From contig CM049321.1 of the NCBI GenBank assembly GCA_026874595.1, positions 45,871,797-45,935,796 on the forward strand: a stretch of 64,000 nt of DNA, written 5' to 3'. Both the position numbers and the translations under genes were made by a program. Shown here in pieces: positions 24,273 to 35,586 of the stretch; within the stretch, counting starts at the first letter, position 1, and each line of letters starts with the position of its first letter. The notes beneath the pieces are model-generated. The model saw only the letters and a list, made by a program, of their open reading frames with translations. It had not been told where the DNA came from and searched no databases. This DNA is from Sipunculus nudus (Eukaryota > Annelida > Sipuncula > Golfingiida > Sipunculidae).

Positions 24273-24532
24273 GATTCTACCTTAGCATAGCCTATTTTAC
24301 TTTAGGGTAACGCGAGATAGTGTGAGATCTAGCCTGAATCAATGCGCCGAAAGATTAAGCCCGAGTCAGACATGCACTCTCAGTTCTCCGTTGCTTCAAC
24401 ACATTTTTACAGACCTACCGGACTAATCACACAGATTCGGCTATAACACTTGGATTTTATACTGAAGAATTGTCGCATCAAATACGTAGGGATTAAAGCG
24501 GCCCACACGTACACTGTCGAGTAAGTCAAGCC

Positions 24533-25925
24533 ATGTCTCATACGCGACCTCGGAGGCGTGGAAGCAGAGACAAAGCTGGTATCCCAACAGAAAAACAGAC
24601 CGCTGGAGATCTGCTGGGACAGCTGATCGACCAGATGAACAATGGAGACCACGGAGAAGGCTCTGGAAAAAAATGCCACTGAAACAGCGAAGAAAAACAC
24701 GAACAGTCGAGCAGGAAAACAGGCCGAAGCCTGCCAAACCGAAAAGGCCAACCAAGATGGCGACCACGATGTCACGCTTGCCCCAGTTTCAATAGGGGAA
24801 ACAACGGACAATTTGCCGCAGTGGGCCCTACATGTCTTCATCCATAGCCATCCCTAAAGACTTCATGCGAAAAAGAAAGAAACGAAAAATTCAATCGGAC
24901 AATGATAGTGATCATGATACAGATACCGGGAGCGAGGGGCCCCTGAAGGCGTGATGCCACAAGATGGCGGCGACCAAGATTGCGGTGTAAACAAAGATGG
25001 CGGCGTCAACAAAGCTGTTGCAGGACCCAGCTCAACCACCAAAGTGAGTGATAATATAGATTGTGAATTCTTGGAGTCAGACCCGAAGACGAGGAGGTTA
25101 CTGATCAGCGTATGCATGATTTAAAAATAGACTACTTACAAACTGTGACATTAGGAGACGGAATAACTCCAAAACTGGCCGAAATGGTTAATGTTATCGT
25201 TTACAAGGCTTGTACTGACGACAAAATGAAGGAGTAAGAAGAAAACTATGCTCGAACGGCTTATTGTGATTCGATGGTGAACACGAAAGTCAATCCAGAA
25301 GTATGGAACAAAATGCCGAGAAACGTTAAATCAGCTGACCTGCGTGTGCTGAAAGAACAGCACAGTGTGATGCTGGCTATGAGGCCTGTGGCAAAGGTAA
25401 CGGACAAATCACTCGTAGCGATCAACACTCGATGCCCTCTTACCACTGACAAGTGGCAACTTGTGTAAATAATTTCATGGATGCCACGACACTGCTTGCA
25501 TGTTCACATAAACGACTTAACCAAGTCAGAAGGGAACAGATCAGACCATCACTTAGGGACAAATTCAAACCAATTTGTAATGCAAAACTGTAAGAAGAGA
25601 ATGGCGAGTACTTATTTTGTGCTAACTTAAACAGCACAGTCAAACGAGTAGAAGACTATTGCAAGTTCACCCAAAGTCTGATAGAATCTGGCTACGCCAG
25701 TGCAAGCCCCCGAAGTTACACAGCGGCGAAATCCTTCAATACCAAGGCTGCGTCCACACACAGTGGTTCCCAGAATTACAACAGCTCATACCGCCCTTCA
25801 AAGAGCCATTTTTTACTGAGTTAGGGGTCGGGGGAAGCAGCCATACAGGGGCAAGGCGTACTGGAGGCCATAAACTGCACAAACAAGGAAAACTGTACGT
25901 TCTGCTTCACTCCTATCAGACATGA
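24533..25925 (+). pseudogene. DIRS gag-like ORF1, broken
   Basis: Several frame segments: an arginine-rich start (MSHTRPRRRGSRDKAGI, 24533), an acidic/basic patch near 24.87 kb, then at 25274 NPEVWNKMPRNVKSADLRVL, and at about 25.48-25.6 kb LNQVRREQIRPSLRDKFKPI. The NPEVW...D-L-x-x-L-Q/E pattern and the RR-E-x-I-x-P-x-L pattern are familiar from ORF1 of DIRS/Ngaro elements. At least four stops or shifts lie between them. The C-terminal part is rich in S, T, N and Y. Function in the intact family: structural particle protein. Confidence 0.75.
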
Positions 25926-25959
25926 TTGATTCTAAAACACTCAATGCTGAGGCTAATTC

Positions 25960-26645
25960 ATGTTAGTCGGGCATTCTATTTGGCCTGTTATTACATCAGA
26001 CAACTGGATACTTAGTGCTGTACAGAGATATAAGCTTGAGTTTGACAGTAAACTGAAACAAGTATTTGTGCCACTATCGATTAAATTTACTGATACAGAG
26101 GATACCTTTGTACAGCTTGAACTTAACAAACTTTCGCATAAACATAAAACCCTGCAAACATAAGAAAGGATAGTATATCTCCAGACCATGCGGAGTCTAG
26201 TACAATCTTTTTGCTACGTGGTATCTATTCACTTAAAGTGTTCGTATTACTAAGCTGTTAAAATTCAAATTTAAGGATGCACTTTACAAGACGGATTACC
26301 AAACGGATTAGCCTGTGCACCCCGAGTGTTTACAAAATTGATGAATCCATCGTATGCTTCTCTCAGGAAATGATGGTTCATCAGTGCTGGGTATATTGAC
26401 GACAGCTTCCTTATCGGGGAAACAAAAGATAGATGTGCTAGCAATATTGTTGCCATGTGTAATCTGGTTAGGAAACTTGGATTTATTGTGCACCCTGAGA
26501 AGTCTGATTTCATTCCATCGTAGCAACTCTCCATACTAGGATTCATACTGAATTCAGTTTCTATGTGCATCTCATTAACAAAAGAAAATGTGATAATATC
26601 ACAACCACTTGCAAGAAAATATTGGAAAATAATAAGACTTCCATA
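25960..26645 (+). pseudogene. DIRS reverse transcriptase, N-terminal and palm part, broken
   Basis: Starts with HSIWPVITSDNWILSAVQRYKLEF (typical DIRS/Ngaro N-terminal W-x-x-ITSD-x-WIL-x-x-V). After frame changes: LPNGLACAPRVFTKLM near 26.29 kb, then the catalytic YIDD box in GYIDDSFLIGETKD (about 26.39 kb), then IVHPEKSDFIPS, a stop, and ILGFILNSVSMCISLTKE. These are palm and thumb motifs of the family. The frame is cut at about 26645 by an inserted element and resumes after 28187. It would copy the element's RNA into DNA if intact. Confidence 0.9.
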
Positions 26646-28186
26646 AAAACAAGGGACCCATGGGTCACGGCGCTCAGCTTTTATATATGATAAAAATATG
26701 ATTTGGGAATGAGGCACATGCTGGTTTTGTGTGGTTATAAATATAAGCTTTATTATGAGTTGTTGATTGAGCCTTGGTCTGACATGGTCTCATAAAAACA
26801 TTAATAAAAGCTACAATATTTGCCCAATTTCTTTCAGCTTTCTAAACTACAAAGATGAAATCCTTATGTGTGCATGATATGAAAATTATATCAACAGTGC
26901 TCTCAGGAAACAACGTGCCATGGTCAAAGTTGGGCACTAATTTTATATTTATACTAATAACTTTTAAAATTTGAAAAATTCAGAACTAATTATTGGTATT
27001 CAATTGAATCTTGATTAAATAACGTTACATCCCTGACAAAAAAAAATCTCTAGCTTCAGCAATCCTCTTGTTAAGTGAGTAAATATATTTCTTGATTTTT
27101 TAAAAAGTGCATTATGTTTGGGCCCATAAATTAAAACAATTAAGTAATACTGACATCATTTCTAGTATGTGCATAGTGAATGTATAGAAAAATATGTATA
27201 TTATATATGATCAAATTCAGATCATTGGTTTTGATATTAGGCAATCTAACAGTGTAACAATGGGTTTTTAATGGAAAAATGAAGTTTTTCATTAATATCT
27301 CGAAGGATTTAAGTCCTAGTGATCAAATTCTTGGCATGGTAGGGGATTTTGGAGACATCTAACTGTATGCCAAATTTAAGGAACTTAGACCTGAAGCTGG
27401 GGAGCTGAGCTCTAGCAAACTGCATAACACTAGCTTGATGTAAACAATATGTGACATGGTGCTTAAAAACTTGAATAATCAATCTACAGTTTTTAATCAA
27501 CTGGTTTCAAATTTTTGGTGTTAACAGTTGAAATGGTAACAAAAACATGCTTCGAAAATTAAATCCTCAGCAGTTATAGGGAAAAAACGTGCCATGGTCA
27601 AACTTGGGCAAAATTTAAGGTACCAATTTTATATTTTTGCCAATATTTAAAAAAAATTATCAGATTTTGATCTAATGTTTGGTATACAATTAAATTTTGA
27701 TTAATTAAAGTTGTATTACTGAAAAAAAAAGTCCCTACCTTTAAAACTTTTGGTCTAAGTGACCAAATATCTTTCCTGATGTTTTTACAAAGTCCATTTT
27801 GTTTGGGCCCATAACTTTTTTAAATTAAATAATACTGACTCAATTTCTGGCATGTACATAGGAACTATATAGAGGAATATTTATGTTAAAAATATGAAGA
27901 AAACCAGATGAGTGGTTTTGATATTAGGCAGTCCTGAAGTGTGAAAATAGATTTCTCATAAAAAATTGAGGTTTTTCCTAAATATCTCGGAAGGAACAAA
28001 GCCCTTTTGACCCAATTTTCGGCATGGTAGGAGATAACTGTCTGCCGAATTTCAGATTGGTAGGTCCAATGGTGTCGAAACGTGCCAGTCTTACGGACGG
28101 ACGTTAAGACGGACAGACAGGCAGACGGACGGACGACGGACAATGGACCACACTATAGCTCAGATGACTTATAGTCAGCTGAGCTA
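26646..28186 (-). mobile_element. Helitron-like element inserted in the DIRS pol region
   Basis: The left border carries AAGGGACCCATGGGTCACGG then CGCTCAGCT; the right border carries a hairpin AGCTCAGATGACTTATAGTC with AGCTGAGCT. These are the same ends as the 1784-3275 element in the opposite direction. Inside are two to three diverged units of about 660 bp sharing GAAAATTAAATC, GTGCCATGGTCAAA, TTGGGC.AAATTTAAGG and GATTTTGATCTAAT. At the right end is a (GACGGAC)n run. The segment 27620-28186 is nearly identical to 38520-39083. No coding capacity. The DIRS reading frame continues when this block is left out, so the insertion is younger than the retroelement. Confidence 0.85.
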
Positions 28187-28945
28187 AAAATGGCAGAAGT
28201 ACTTGGTGAGATGGTGACATACAGTGAAGGGTAAAGTATGGCAGAATACACTACAGACTAACTGAATGGCAGAAAGCACAGGACTTGAAGTTAAGTAAAG
28301 GGGACTATTCAGGGGCTATTCCTAACAGACAGGGTAAGAGATAACATTTCGTGGTGGAGTAATCCTACCAATTTGAAACCTAGGTGATTTAGAATAGGTA
28401 AACCAGACATGATCATACAAACAAATGCATCAAAACAAGGCTATGGGGCAGTGTGGAACAAAAAAGGCAGGGTCAAACTGGAACAGTGAATTAGCAGAGA
28501 AACACATAAACATATCAGAACTAACAGATGGGTTTTTGGACCTAAAATCCTTTCGTGATACATTGTCTCATGTTCACATTAGACAACAAATTGACAATAC
28601 TACCTCAGTAGCCTACATTAATAATATGGGGGGGGGGGGGGGGAGATACACAGAACTTTATGATGTAGCCAACAACATATGGACCTGGGCTGAAACACGA
28701 GCCCACTAACAATGTGGAAGCTGATAAACAGTCCAGAGCCCTGCATGACAATACAGAATAGATGCTTGATAAATCATGTTTTGCGTCACTGGTTAGCTTA
28801 TGGGGATTACCTCCAGTTGATATGTTTGCTTCAGCAGTGAATCATCAGTGTGACACTTATGTTTCATGGAAACCAGACAAATGTGCACTAGATATTGATG
28901 CCTAACTATTCTATGGAACCATCCACAAATATATGCATTTACTCC
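28187..28945 (+). pseudogene. DIRS reverse transcriptase end and RNase H, broken
   Basis: Begins AEVLGEMVTYSEG and continues IHYRLTEWQKAQDLKLSKGD and then LTDRVRDNISWWSNPTNLKP, the usual DIRS connection segment. The RNase H core follows: IIQTNASKQGYGAVWNKKGR (first catalytic Asp appears as N), a frameshift, then AEKHINISELTDGFLDLKSF and QQIDNTTSVAYINNMGG. It runs directly into an 18-G tract (28627-28644). Later PPVDMFASAVNHQCDTYVSW and KPDKCALDIDA match the family's post-RNase H region. Stops and shifts make it inactive. Confidence 0.85.
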
Positions 28946-29074
28946 ATTTAGCCTACTCAGGAAAGTGACAGAGAAAACAATCACAGACAAAGCAGAGACC
29001 GATTATGCTACCTCCAACACACACAAGCCTGAAACTACCACACGACGACAATGTGGTGCACCTACTGGGGTCAA

Positions 29075-29504
29075 TGAAACTTGGGGCCTGGCGCCTGCCC
29101 GGGAATGTCTCCAAAGCCACCGGAAAAGACCACAAAAATCATTTTGCCCTCTTGGCGGAAAGTAGCACAAAAACAATATGACTCTTGCATTAGTAAATGG
29201 TTTAAATTTTGCTGTGAAAGAATCACAAATCCACATGCACCACCTTTAAATCTGGTTTTGCAGTTTCTAACAGAACTTTATGAACAAGGATTAGGATAAA
29301 GTTTCTTGAACACTGCTCGTTCAGCTCTTTCAACTTTTATCACAGTCGAAGGAGTTAAAGTAGGATTTCACCCGTTAGTTGTTAGATTTTTTAAAGGAGT
29401 ATATCAACTTAGCCCCTTCTTTTACATAGAAATACTAGCATCTGGGACACTAGTACAGTCCTAAAGTACATAGCTAGCAAAAAGACTGATGTAAATCTTA
29501 AGTT
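29075..29504 (+). pseudogene. Tyrosine recombinase, N-terminal part, broken
   Basis: Reads LGAWRLPGNVSKATGKDHKN in one frame, then in another WRKVAQKQYDSCISKWFKFC and PPLNLVLQFLTELYEQGLG, stop, FLNTARSALSTF and VGFHPLVVRFFKGVYQLSP. This is the core-binding helical domain of DIRS/Ngaro recombinases. Three frame changes or stops separate it from the catalytic half that follows. Confidence 0.85.
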
Positions 29505-29505
29505 T

Positions 29506-30048
29506 TTGACATTGAAACTGGCCACTCTTTTAGCCTTGCTAACAGGCCAACGTACACAGACTTTAATGAGCTTAAATATTAGGGATATCTGTGTTACATC
29601 TGAATCATATGTCATCAAAGTGGGTGCCTTACTCAAAACATCAGCAGCAGGTAAACATCAGCGTGATCTGCCACTTAAAGCCTATCCACATAATGCATTA
29701 CTATGCCCTGTTAAAACTATGAAGGCTTACCTTGTCAAAACTGCAACTATTAAAGGTTATAAAACCATGCTCTTTATTTCATTCATTAAACCCCATGTCG
29801 CTGTATCTAAAGACACAATTACAAGGTGGATTAAAATCACACTTATTGAAACAGGTATAGACTTGAATAACTTCACAGTACATAGCTGCAGGGCAGCAGC
29901 AACTAGTAAAACTAAACAGTGTGATATGCCTTTAGAAACTATCATGGAAACTGCTGGATGGACTAACAGCAAGACATTTGCTAAATTTTATGACAAGCCT
30001 ATAATTAAAACTTCTTTCTCTGAGAGTTTACTGGATGCAGCATTATAA
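29506..30048 (+). CDS. Tyrosine recombinase catalytic domain of the DIRS element
   Basis: An open 180-codon frame covering the catalytic half of a DIRS/Ngaro-type tyrosine recombinase (phage-integrase fold). Catalytic residues visible: Arg in LLALLTGQRTQTL (about residue 16), His-x-x-Arg in TVHSCRAAATSK (about residues 126-129), Trp in AGWTNSKTF, and the nucleophile Tyr in KFYDK (about residue 163). In the family it joins the circular DNA copy into the genome. Because the N-terminal domain upstream is separated by stops, a working enzyme is unlikely. The first Met here is only the first in the open frame, not the original start. Confidence 0.9.
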   Translation: MTLKLATLLALLTGQRTQTLMSLNIRDICVTSESYVIKVGALLKTSAAGKHQRDLPLKAYPHNALLCPVKTMKAYLVKTATIKGYKTMLFISFIKPHVAVSKDTITRWIKITLIETGIDLNNFTVHSCRAAATSKTKQCDMPLETIMETAGWTNSKTFAKFYDKPIIKTSFSESLLDAAL

Positions 30049-30167
30049 TGTGGTTATTATTAAACTTGTGTGGTGTATATGTACTTGTTGGTTGTTTGTG
30101 GACACACTTTGAACATCTCTTGTGACACCGAAGTATAATGGGCCATGCTGAGGTAGAATTCACTAAT

Positions 30168-30392
30168 TAAATGAGACTTACCTGTAAGTTGAAATTTGAT
30201 GGGAATTCTACTGAGGCATATCATAGTACAGAGGGGTCATGGGCCCTCCCTGATCACCCACCCTTCCAGCTGGGTGACCACTTCACAACTCTTTAAAGAT
30301 TGATTCGGGCGAGATCATCCTTGACCCGTCCGTACTGGGCTATGCCTCAGAATTCTCATCAAATTTCAACTTACAGGTAAGTCTCATTTAAC
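30168..30392. repeat. 225-bp foldback built from DIRS terminal repeats
   Basis: Left arm 30168-30229 (AAATGAGACTTACCTGTAAG...) and right arm 30332-30392 (...CTTACAGGTAAGTCTCATTT) are near-perfect reverse complements of about 60 bp. The inner part of each arm (GAATTCTACTGAGGCAT and ATGCCTCAGAATTC) matches the terminal repeats of the adjacent DIRS element. It could be a deleted second copy reduced to its ends or part of the element's complex end. The loop is about 100 bp with no ORF. Confidence 0.75.
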
Positions 30393-30455
30393 TGGTGAAT
30401 TAAACTTAACATATTTATCAATCTAGAAAATGTATGAAATATCACAGTTTTTACA

Positions 30456-31652
30456 TCAGCAAGGATTTTCAACATTATGGATTCTTCTGTGCTTGTTTCT
30501 TGCACTGCGATGGGAGAAGTACTTTCCACAATACTCGCATGAAAATGGTTTTTCGCCTGTGTGTGTTCTATTATGTCTATTCAGGTCACTTATATTTGAG
30601 AAACATTTATCACAGTATTCACATTTATATGGTTTGACACCCGTATGTGTCCTCCTGTGTATATTTAAAGAACTCTGATAAGTGAAGCATTTTCCACAAT
30701 GTTCACAGCTGAATGGTTTTTCTCCAGTGTGTATTCTTATGTGTGTCATAAGTGTGCCTTGTTCTGAGAAGCCTTTGCCACACTGGTTACATTTATATCG
30801 TTTCTCACCTGTGTGTGTCTTGATGTGTCTGTTCAGGTTACTTTGAAGAGAGAAACATTTGCCGCAGATTTCACACTTTCGTGGTTTTTCTCCAGTATGT
30901 GTCATGATGTGTCTCTTCAGGTCTCTTGGAGAAGAGAAACATTTGCCGCAATATTCGCAGTTAAACACTTTTTCTTCAGTATGTCTATTCACATGTCTCA
31001 AGTTTCTCTTTAGTGACACTGATATTCCACAATCCTCACACACAACTTTATTTTCTCCAGTCAATGTCCTGGTGTTTGCAATAATGTTATCTTCTTTACT
31101 AAAACATTTTTCACACTCCTCACATTTAAAAGATTTTTCTCCAATGTGCGTCCGTATGTGTCTATTCAAGTTACCCTGTTGAGAGAAACTTTTGCCACAC
31201 TTCTTACATTTATAAGGCTTTTCTCCTGTATGTGTCCGAGTGTGTCTACTCAAGTCACATTGAAAAGAGAAAGATTTACTACAAAATGCACAGCTGAATG
31301 GTTTATCACCATCACTCAGTTCCTCGGAGACCACTGAGTTGTTGACTGCTTGTTCTGTGTTACTTACATTTTCACCCACCGTAATTTGGTTATCTATTAT
31401 CTGTTCTAGGTCTATATCAGGCTCATTCAAATCCTGTCCTTCCTCTGTTCCTTCATGTACAACTGTAGACACGTGGACTGTGATTTCATCATTGTCTTCT
31501 TGATCATTCAATGTCAATGATTGGTCATTGGAAATATCATTATCAAAGTTGTCTTCGTTACAGCATTCAGAGTCCTGCTCCTTTTTTATGTACATCTCCA
31601 CACAGGGTGGGGAATGCGTCCTGGGTTCCATTCCTATCTATACAGTCCTCTC
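30456..31652 (-). CDS. C2H2 zinc-finger protein with 10 fingers
   Basis: ATG at 31629-31631 and TGA at 30456-30458 give 391 residues in one exon. A splice acceptor (TTTTTATTGTCAG on the minus strand, exon from 31652) lies 21 bp before the ATG, so a 5' UTR exon exists further upstream. Residues 1-110 are acidic, with YIKKE near residue 14 (a psi-K-x-E sumoylation consensus) and ITVHVSTVV near residue 50. Then ten tandem fingers with TGEKP linkers: fingers 1, 2 and 5-10 have C-x2-C-x12-H-x3-H, finger 3 has lost both histidines (ANTRTL), and finger 4 has altered His spacing. Likely a nuclear DNA-binding regulator. The DIRS element ends about 300 bp downstream. Related to the gene at 52.7 kb. Confidence 0.93.
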
Positions 31653-31711
31653 CTGACAATAAAAAATTATTGTTAAGGTATTTTAGTGAAATTAAATGCA
31701 TGGATAACAAG

Positions 31712-32840
31712 TGAACCATGGGGCATGACGCTCAGCTGCCAATCATGACCTATGACATTATTTTCTGATATTTTCAAGCTCTAGAACTTCTGATCCCGAA
31801 ACTGATCCTGAGACTTTCCTTTATTGATTGGTAACATAAAAGTTACTCACATGTAATTAACCGGATAATTAATCATCTTACCATGATGTGTCCTTTTGTG
31901 TCCCAGTTTACTTTAATATTATCATGAAGAGTCCTAATGTGTCCATGTGTTACGCAAAGGTTACCATAATGTGTCCCAATGTTACTCTACTTCAATGTTA
32001 CCATGATGTGGTGGAATATGTACCACTGTTACTCCAAAGTTTCCATAATGTGTCCTAATGTGTCCATGTGTTACCCCAATATAACCATGTGCCCAAATAA
32101 TTGTATTCCACTGTTACAGTAATATTTTCAAATGTGTATAAGTGTTAATCAAATGTTACCATGATTTGTCCCAATTGTGTTCAAATGCTACCCCTATGTA
32201 ACCATGATGTTTCCAAATGTTACTCCTTTGTTACCATGATTTGTTGTTTTGTGCCAGTGTTACTCCAATGTTACAATCATGTCTCCTAATGTGTTGCCCC
32301 AAAATTATCACGTGTCTCAATATTACTCCAATGTTTCCATGATGTGTCCTAATGTCACTCCAATGTTACTATGATGTGTCCTAATTTGTGCCAGTGTTAC
32401 TCCAATGTTACCATAATGTGGTCTTATGTGTACCAGTGTTACTCCCATGTTACCATAATATGTCCTAACGTGTCCATGTGTTACCCTAATGTTACCATGT
32501 GTCCCAGTGTAACTATGTGTCCTAACATGTACCAGGGTTACTACAATGTTACCAAGATGTGTCCAAATGTGTCCCTGTGTTAATCAAATGTTACCATGAT
32601 GTGTCCCAATGGTACTCCAATGTTACCATGATGTGTCATGTTATCATGATGTGACCCAATGTGTCCCAGTGTCAATCTAATGTTACCATCAAGTATCCTA
32701 ATGTGGGCTTGTGTTCTAAAGCCCGATGTTACCATGATGTGACCTAATGTGTCCTAGTGTTTCCCGAATGTTACCATTATGTGTCCTAATGTGTCACTGT
32801 GTTAATCCAATGTTACCATGATGTGTTAAAGTTTGTCGAA
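31712..32840. repeat. 1-kb minisatellite behind a Helitron-like terminus
   Basis: 31712-31740 carry GAACCATGGGGCATGACG with CTCAGCTG, a variant of the terminal motif seen at 26.65, 33.50 and 55.59 kb. From about 31870 to 32835 the sequence is made of irregular units of about 40-48 bp built from TGTTACC.TGATGTGTCC, TAATGTGTCC and GTGTTACTCCAA. More than 20 units are visible, with varying order and length. It lies just upstream of the minus-strand zinc-finger gene, probably in its first intron or promoter region. Confidence 0.8.
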
Positions 32841-33174
32841 GTCGTACAAAAAGTGATGAGGTGATGTTAAGCTGATGTCATGATGTTTTAGCTATCAGTC
32901 CTTTGGGACAGAGGATTCATTTATGTTCTTATTTCAAAATATATTTCTTTTATTTGTAAATGACCTGTTTTCTGTTTTTCTTTTGTAAAGATAGAGTGCA
33001 ATAGCAGAAAAATATTATTGTTATCGAAAAGTAATTAATTTAATATAGAGAGTAATGGTAATTGTATTTATTAATTACACCTGAATCTGATAGACCTAGC
33101 CCCATTACTAGCCAAACTGATAAGAAATGCACATTTGTGACTCTGTATGTTGTTTTTAAAGTCATGAATATTTT

Positions 33175-33388
33175 GGGAGTGATCATTCAGTGTTATAAGA
33201 AGAGACCTGTTTTGGCAGGTAATATTTAGGAGTGATTATTCAATGATACAAGATGAGACTTGTTTTGGTAAGTTATATTTAAGAGTGATCATTCAATAAT
33301 ACAAGATGAGACTTGTTTTGATAAGTTATATTTAGGAGTGATCATTCAATAATACAAGATGAGACTTGTTTTGGTAAGTTATATTTCC
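33175..33388. repeat. Four tandem 53-bp units
   Basis: GAGTGATCATTCA.T..TA followed by AAGATGAGACTTGTTTTGGT and AAGTTATATTT repeats with starts near 33177, 33230, 33283 and 33336. Units 2-4 are nearly identical, unit 1 more diverged. Confidence 0.85.
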
Positions 33389-34025
33389 ACAGAGAGACAA
33401 AATAAAACATATTGGAAGCTTTTCAAGTCTGATCACATATTTGAGATGGCTTTCAGTAGAATGTATGAATGGAACACAAAAACACATCAGTTTAGAAACA
33501 AGGGACCCATGGGTCACGGCGCTCAGCTGATCGTGATTGGACTATAAATGTTTCTCCACTGTGATACTATATCATGTCGATTAAGCTTATGAATATCATG
33601 GACATGTTGAGCTATTATAAAGGAATGTCATGTAATATGTGAGTAAATGATAAATGAAATTACCTGACTGATGGATTAATAGAGTCAAATATAGTGGTTT
33701 ATTTTTTATTTATTTAGGAGGGGTTGAAACTGTGATATATTTGAGCAAATATGAATGCAATGACAGCAGTAATAAGCAGTAGTAGAATGATGATAAAGCT
33801 ATTTGTTGAAGGATCTAAAGTGTATGGTAGTCTGCAAGCTTTCAATTTGACAGATATGATGTTATGATTAACTATGCTGATGAAGTGATTTATGAATTTG
33901 TGACTGTATGACACAATATCTCTTTAGTCTTGACAAGGTACATTATTGTGATGCCCACTATGTCTACATATTACACAATATTGACATAATTTCTGGCATG
34001 TACATAGGTACCTATGGACGAATAG
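33389..34025. other. Noncoding stretch with a Helitron-like terminus
   Basis: 33497-33532 reads AAACAAGGGACCCATGGGTC then ACGGCGCTCAGCTG, the same terminal motif as at 26.65 kb. The element it belongs to (extending right) was not delimited. Nothing else recognised. Confidence 0.55.
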
Positions 34026-34028
34026 TTA

Positions 34029-35586
34029 GGCCAGACTTTTTTAATTTTTCGGTTTACAAACCCGCCTACCTCCGATATCCTCATTTCAGAAAAAAAATAA
34101 ATTTGGCATTTTGACTTTTTTTTCCTTTTATATTGCGTCGCTGAATCCAACACGGTTGTTGACAAATGATAGATAGATGTGAATTAGAAAAGAAAATTAG
34201 TTTGGTTGCATAGCGGCTTTACCAGCTTGCCACTGTTAATAACTTGCTGGATATACAAACAAATTTACTTCTAAGACTAATTATTGCACTCAAAGTCAGA
34301 CGCCATTTATTACTGCAAATTGGCTAAGTTTCACAAGTTTACTCTTTAAAAATATTATAACTTGTCAAAAGTTAAAAACGTAGTCTTGTAACGCTTTAAA
34401 GAAAATTACCGAACAGATGAAATTATATACTGCATGAGGTCGTCATGTATTCTTTGAAAACTCCAGGAATTCTCAGGGTTTCTGCAGGATTTCCGACTAT
34501 CTGTAGTGTTAGTGGCGCGGGTTTACATGAAGCGTAGGCTTTGCAGGTATTTTTAAAGTCAATGAAATGAAAGCCATTTAAAATGCAGAAACTTTTAAAG
34601 GATTCATTTAATTGTTCCAAACGGATGTGATGGAAGCTTTGATGTGTATGGATGCCGCTAAAGCAATACCGGACTGACAGTGGCCAAGTGACGGCATATT
34701 AATTTAATTGAGTACGGTACGTGCTGTCACGGCCGTGGTAAGAAATGCAGATCTTTATTAATAAATAAAGATTATTAATACTTTTAAACTTTTGAAATAG
34801 TTGAATTATTCAATGTGATCTCCAATGGAAACGTCACTTTTTTAGCAGTTGTTGTATATTCAAATGTGATCTCCAATGGAAATGTCACTTTATTAGCAGT
34901 TGTATATTCAAAGGACTATCAAACATGCACAACACAAAAAAAGGAAAGGTCATGGTCATGAATCAAACCAACCCGACTCCGAGTTCCATGTTGTTGACAT
35001 TTGATAGTATAATCGGCGAATAACTGCAAGTTGCATATTGTCATTGATATTGTCATTCACGACTGAAAAATAAAAATTGCAGTCTATCATGCTAGCAGTG
35101 AATATTTAGTTTTCTCCTTGCATATATGACAAAAATTTATTATTTTGTATTTGTATAAGTATTTGACTGGTCTTTAATTTGTAAATCTTTATAAAATAGG
35201 CAAGTCACTTGGCAGGGACAGTGACCGAAGTTTTATTTCAGGTGTGTATGAAATCATATATAACTTAATAAGTTTTACTGTTTAAACTTTTTATTTGTCA
35301 TTATTTTACCTTCGCTGACATTTGAATGGCTTGAAATAACATGGCACATGCATAATTCATGTGGAAAACTCAAGAGGATGATAATATTTTAATTTTTATA
35401 TATTATTTTATATATTTTATATAGGTTTATATTAGTGCCATTTAAAAATGAATTTTATAACCCAACTGTACAATACAGGATTCACGAACACCAGTATCCA
35501 GGTTTGTTCCATTTTTTTTTTCCTACCTCCTACCTTTCACTTTTGTCAAACATGTTCGTAAACCAAAGAATTAAAAAAGTCTGGCC
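34029..35586. mobile_element. PIF/Harbinger-like non-autonomous transposon, 1.56 kb
   Basis: The left end GGCCAGACTTTTTTAATT and the right end, read in reverse complement, GGCCAGACTTTTTTAATT are identical over 18 bases and continue similar for about 30. Both are flanked by TTA (34026-34028 and 35587-35589), the 3-bp duplication typical of PIF/Harbinger elements. No transposase ORF; a 65-codon minus ORF (34423-34620) is unremarkable. A 55-bp internal duplication (TGTGATCTCCAATGGAAA) lies at about 34815-34905. Confidence 0.8.

Larger units (their letters stand above)
24273..30161 (+). mobile_element. DIRS-type tyrosine-recombinase retrotransposon, decayed and interrupted
   Basis: Order along the plus strand: left inverted terminal repeat (24273-24300), gag remnants, reverse transcriptase, RNase H, tyrosine recombinase, right inverted terminal repeat (30133-30161). 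The terminal repeats match as reverse complements (left GATTCTACCTTAGCATAGCC, right GGCCATGCTGAGGTAGAATTC). No target duplication is seen, as expected for recombinase-based insertion. Leaving out the 1.54-kb insertion at 26.65-28.19 kb, the element is about 4.35 kb, a normal size for the group. I saw no methyltransferase domain, so it may be Ngaro-like or a DIRS1-like element that lost it. Stops and frameshifts in all genes but the last make it non-autonomous. Confidence 0.9.
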
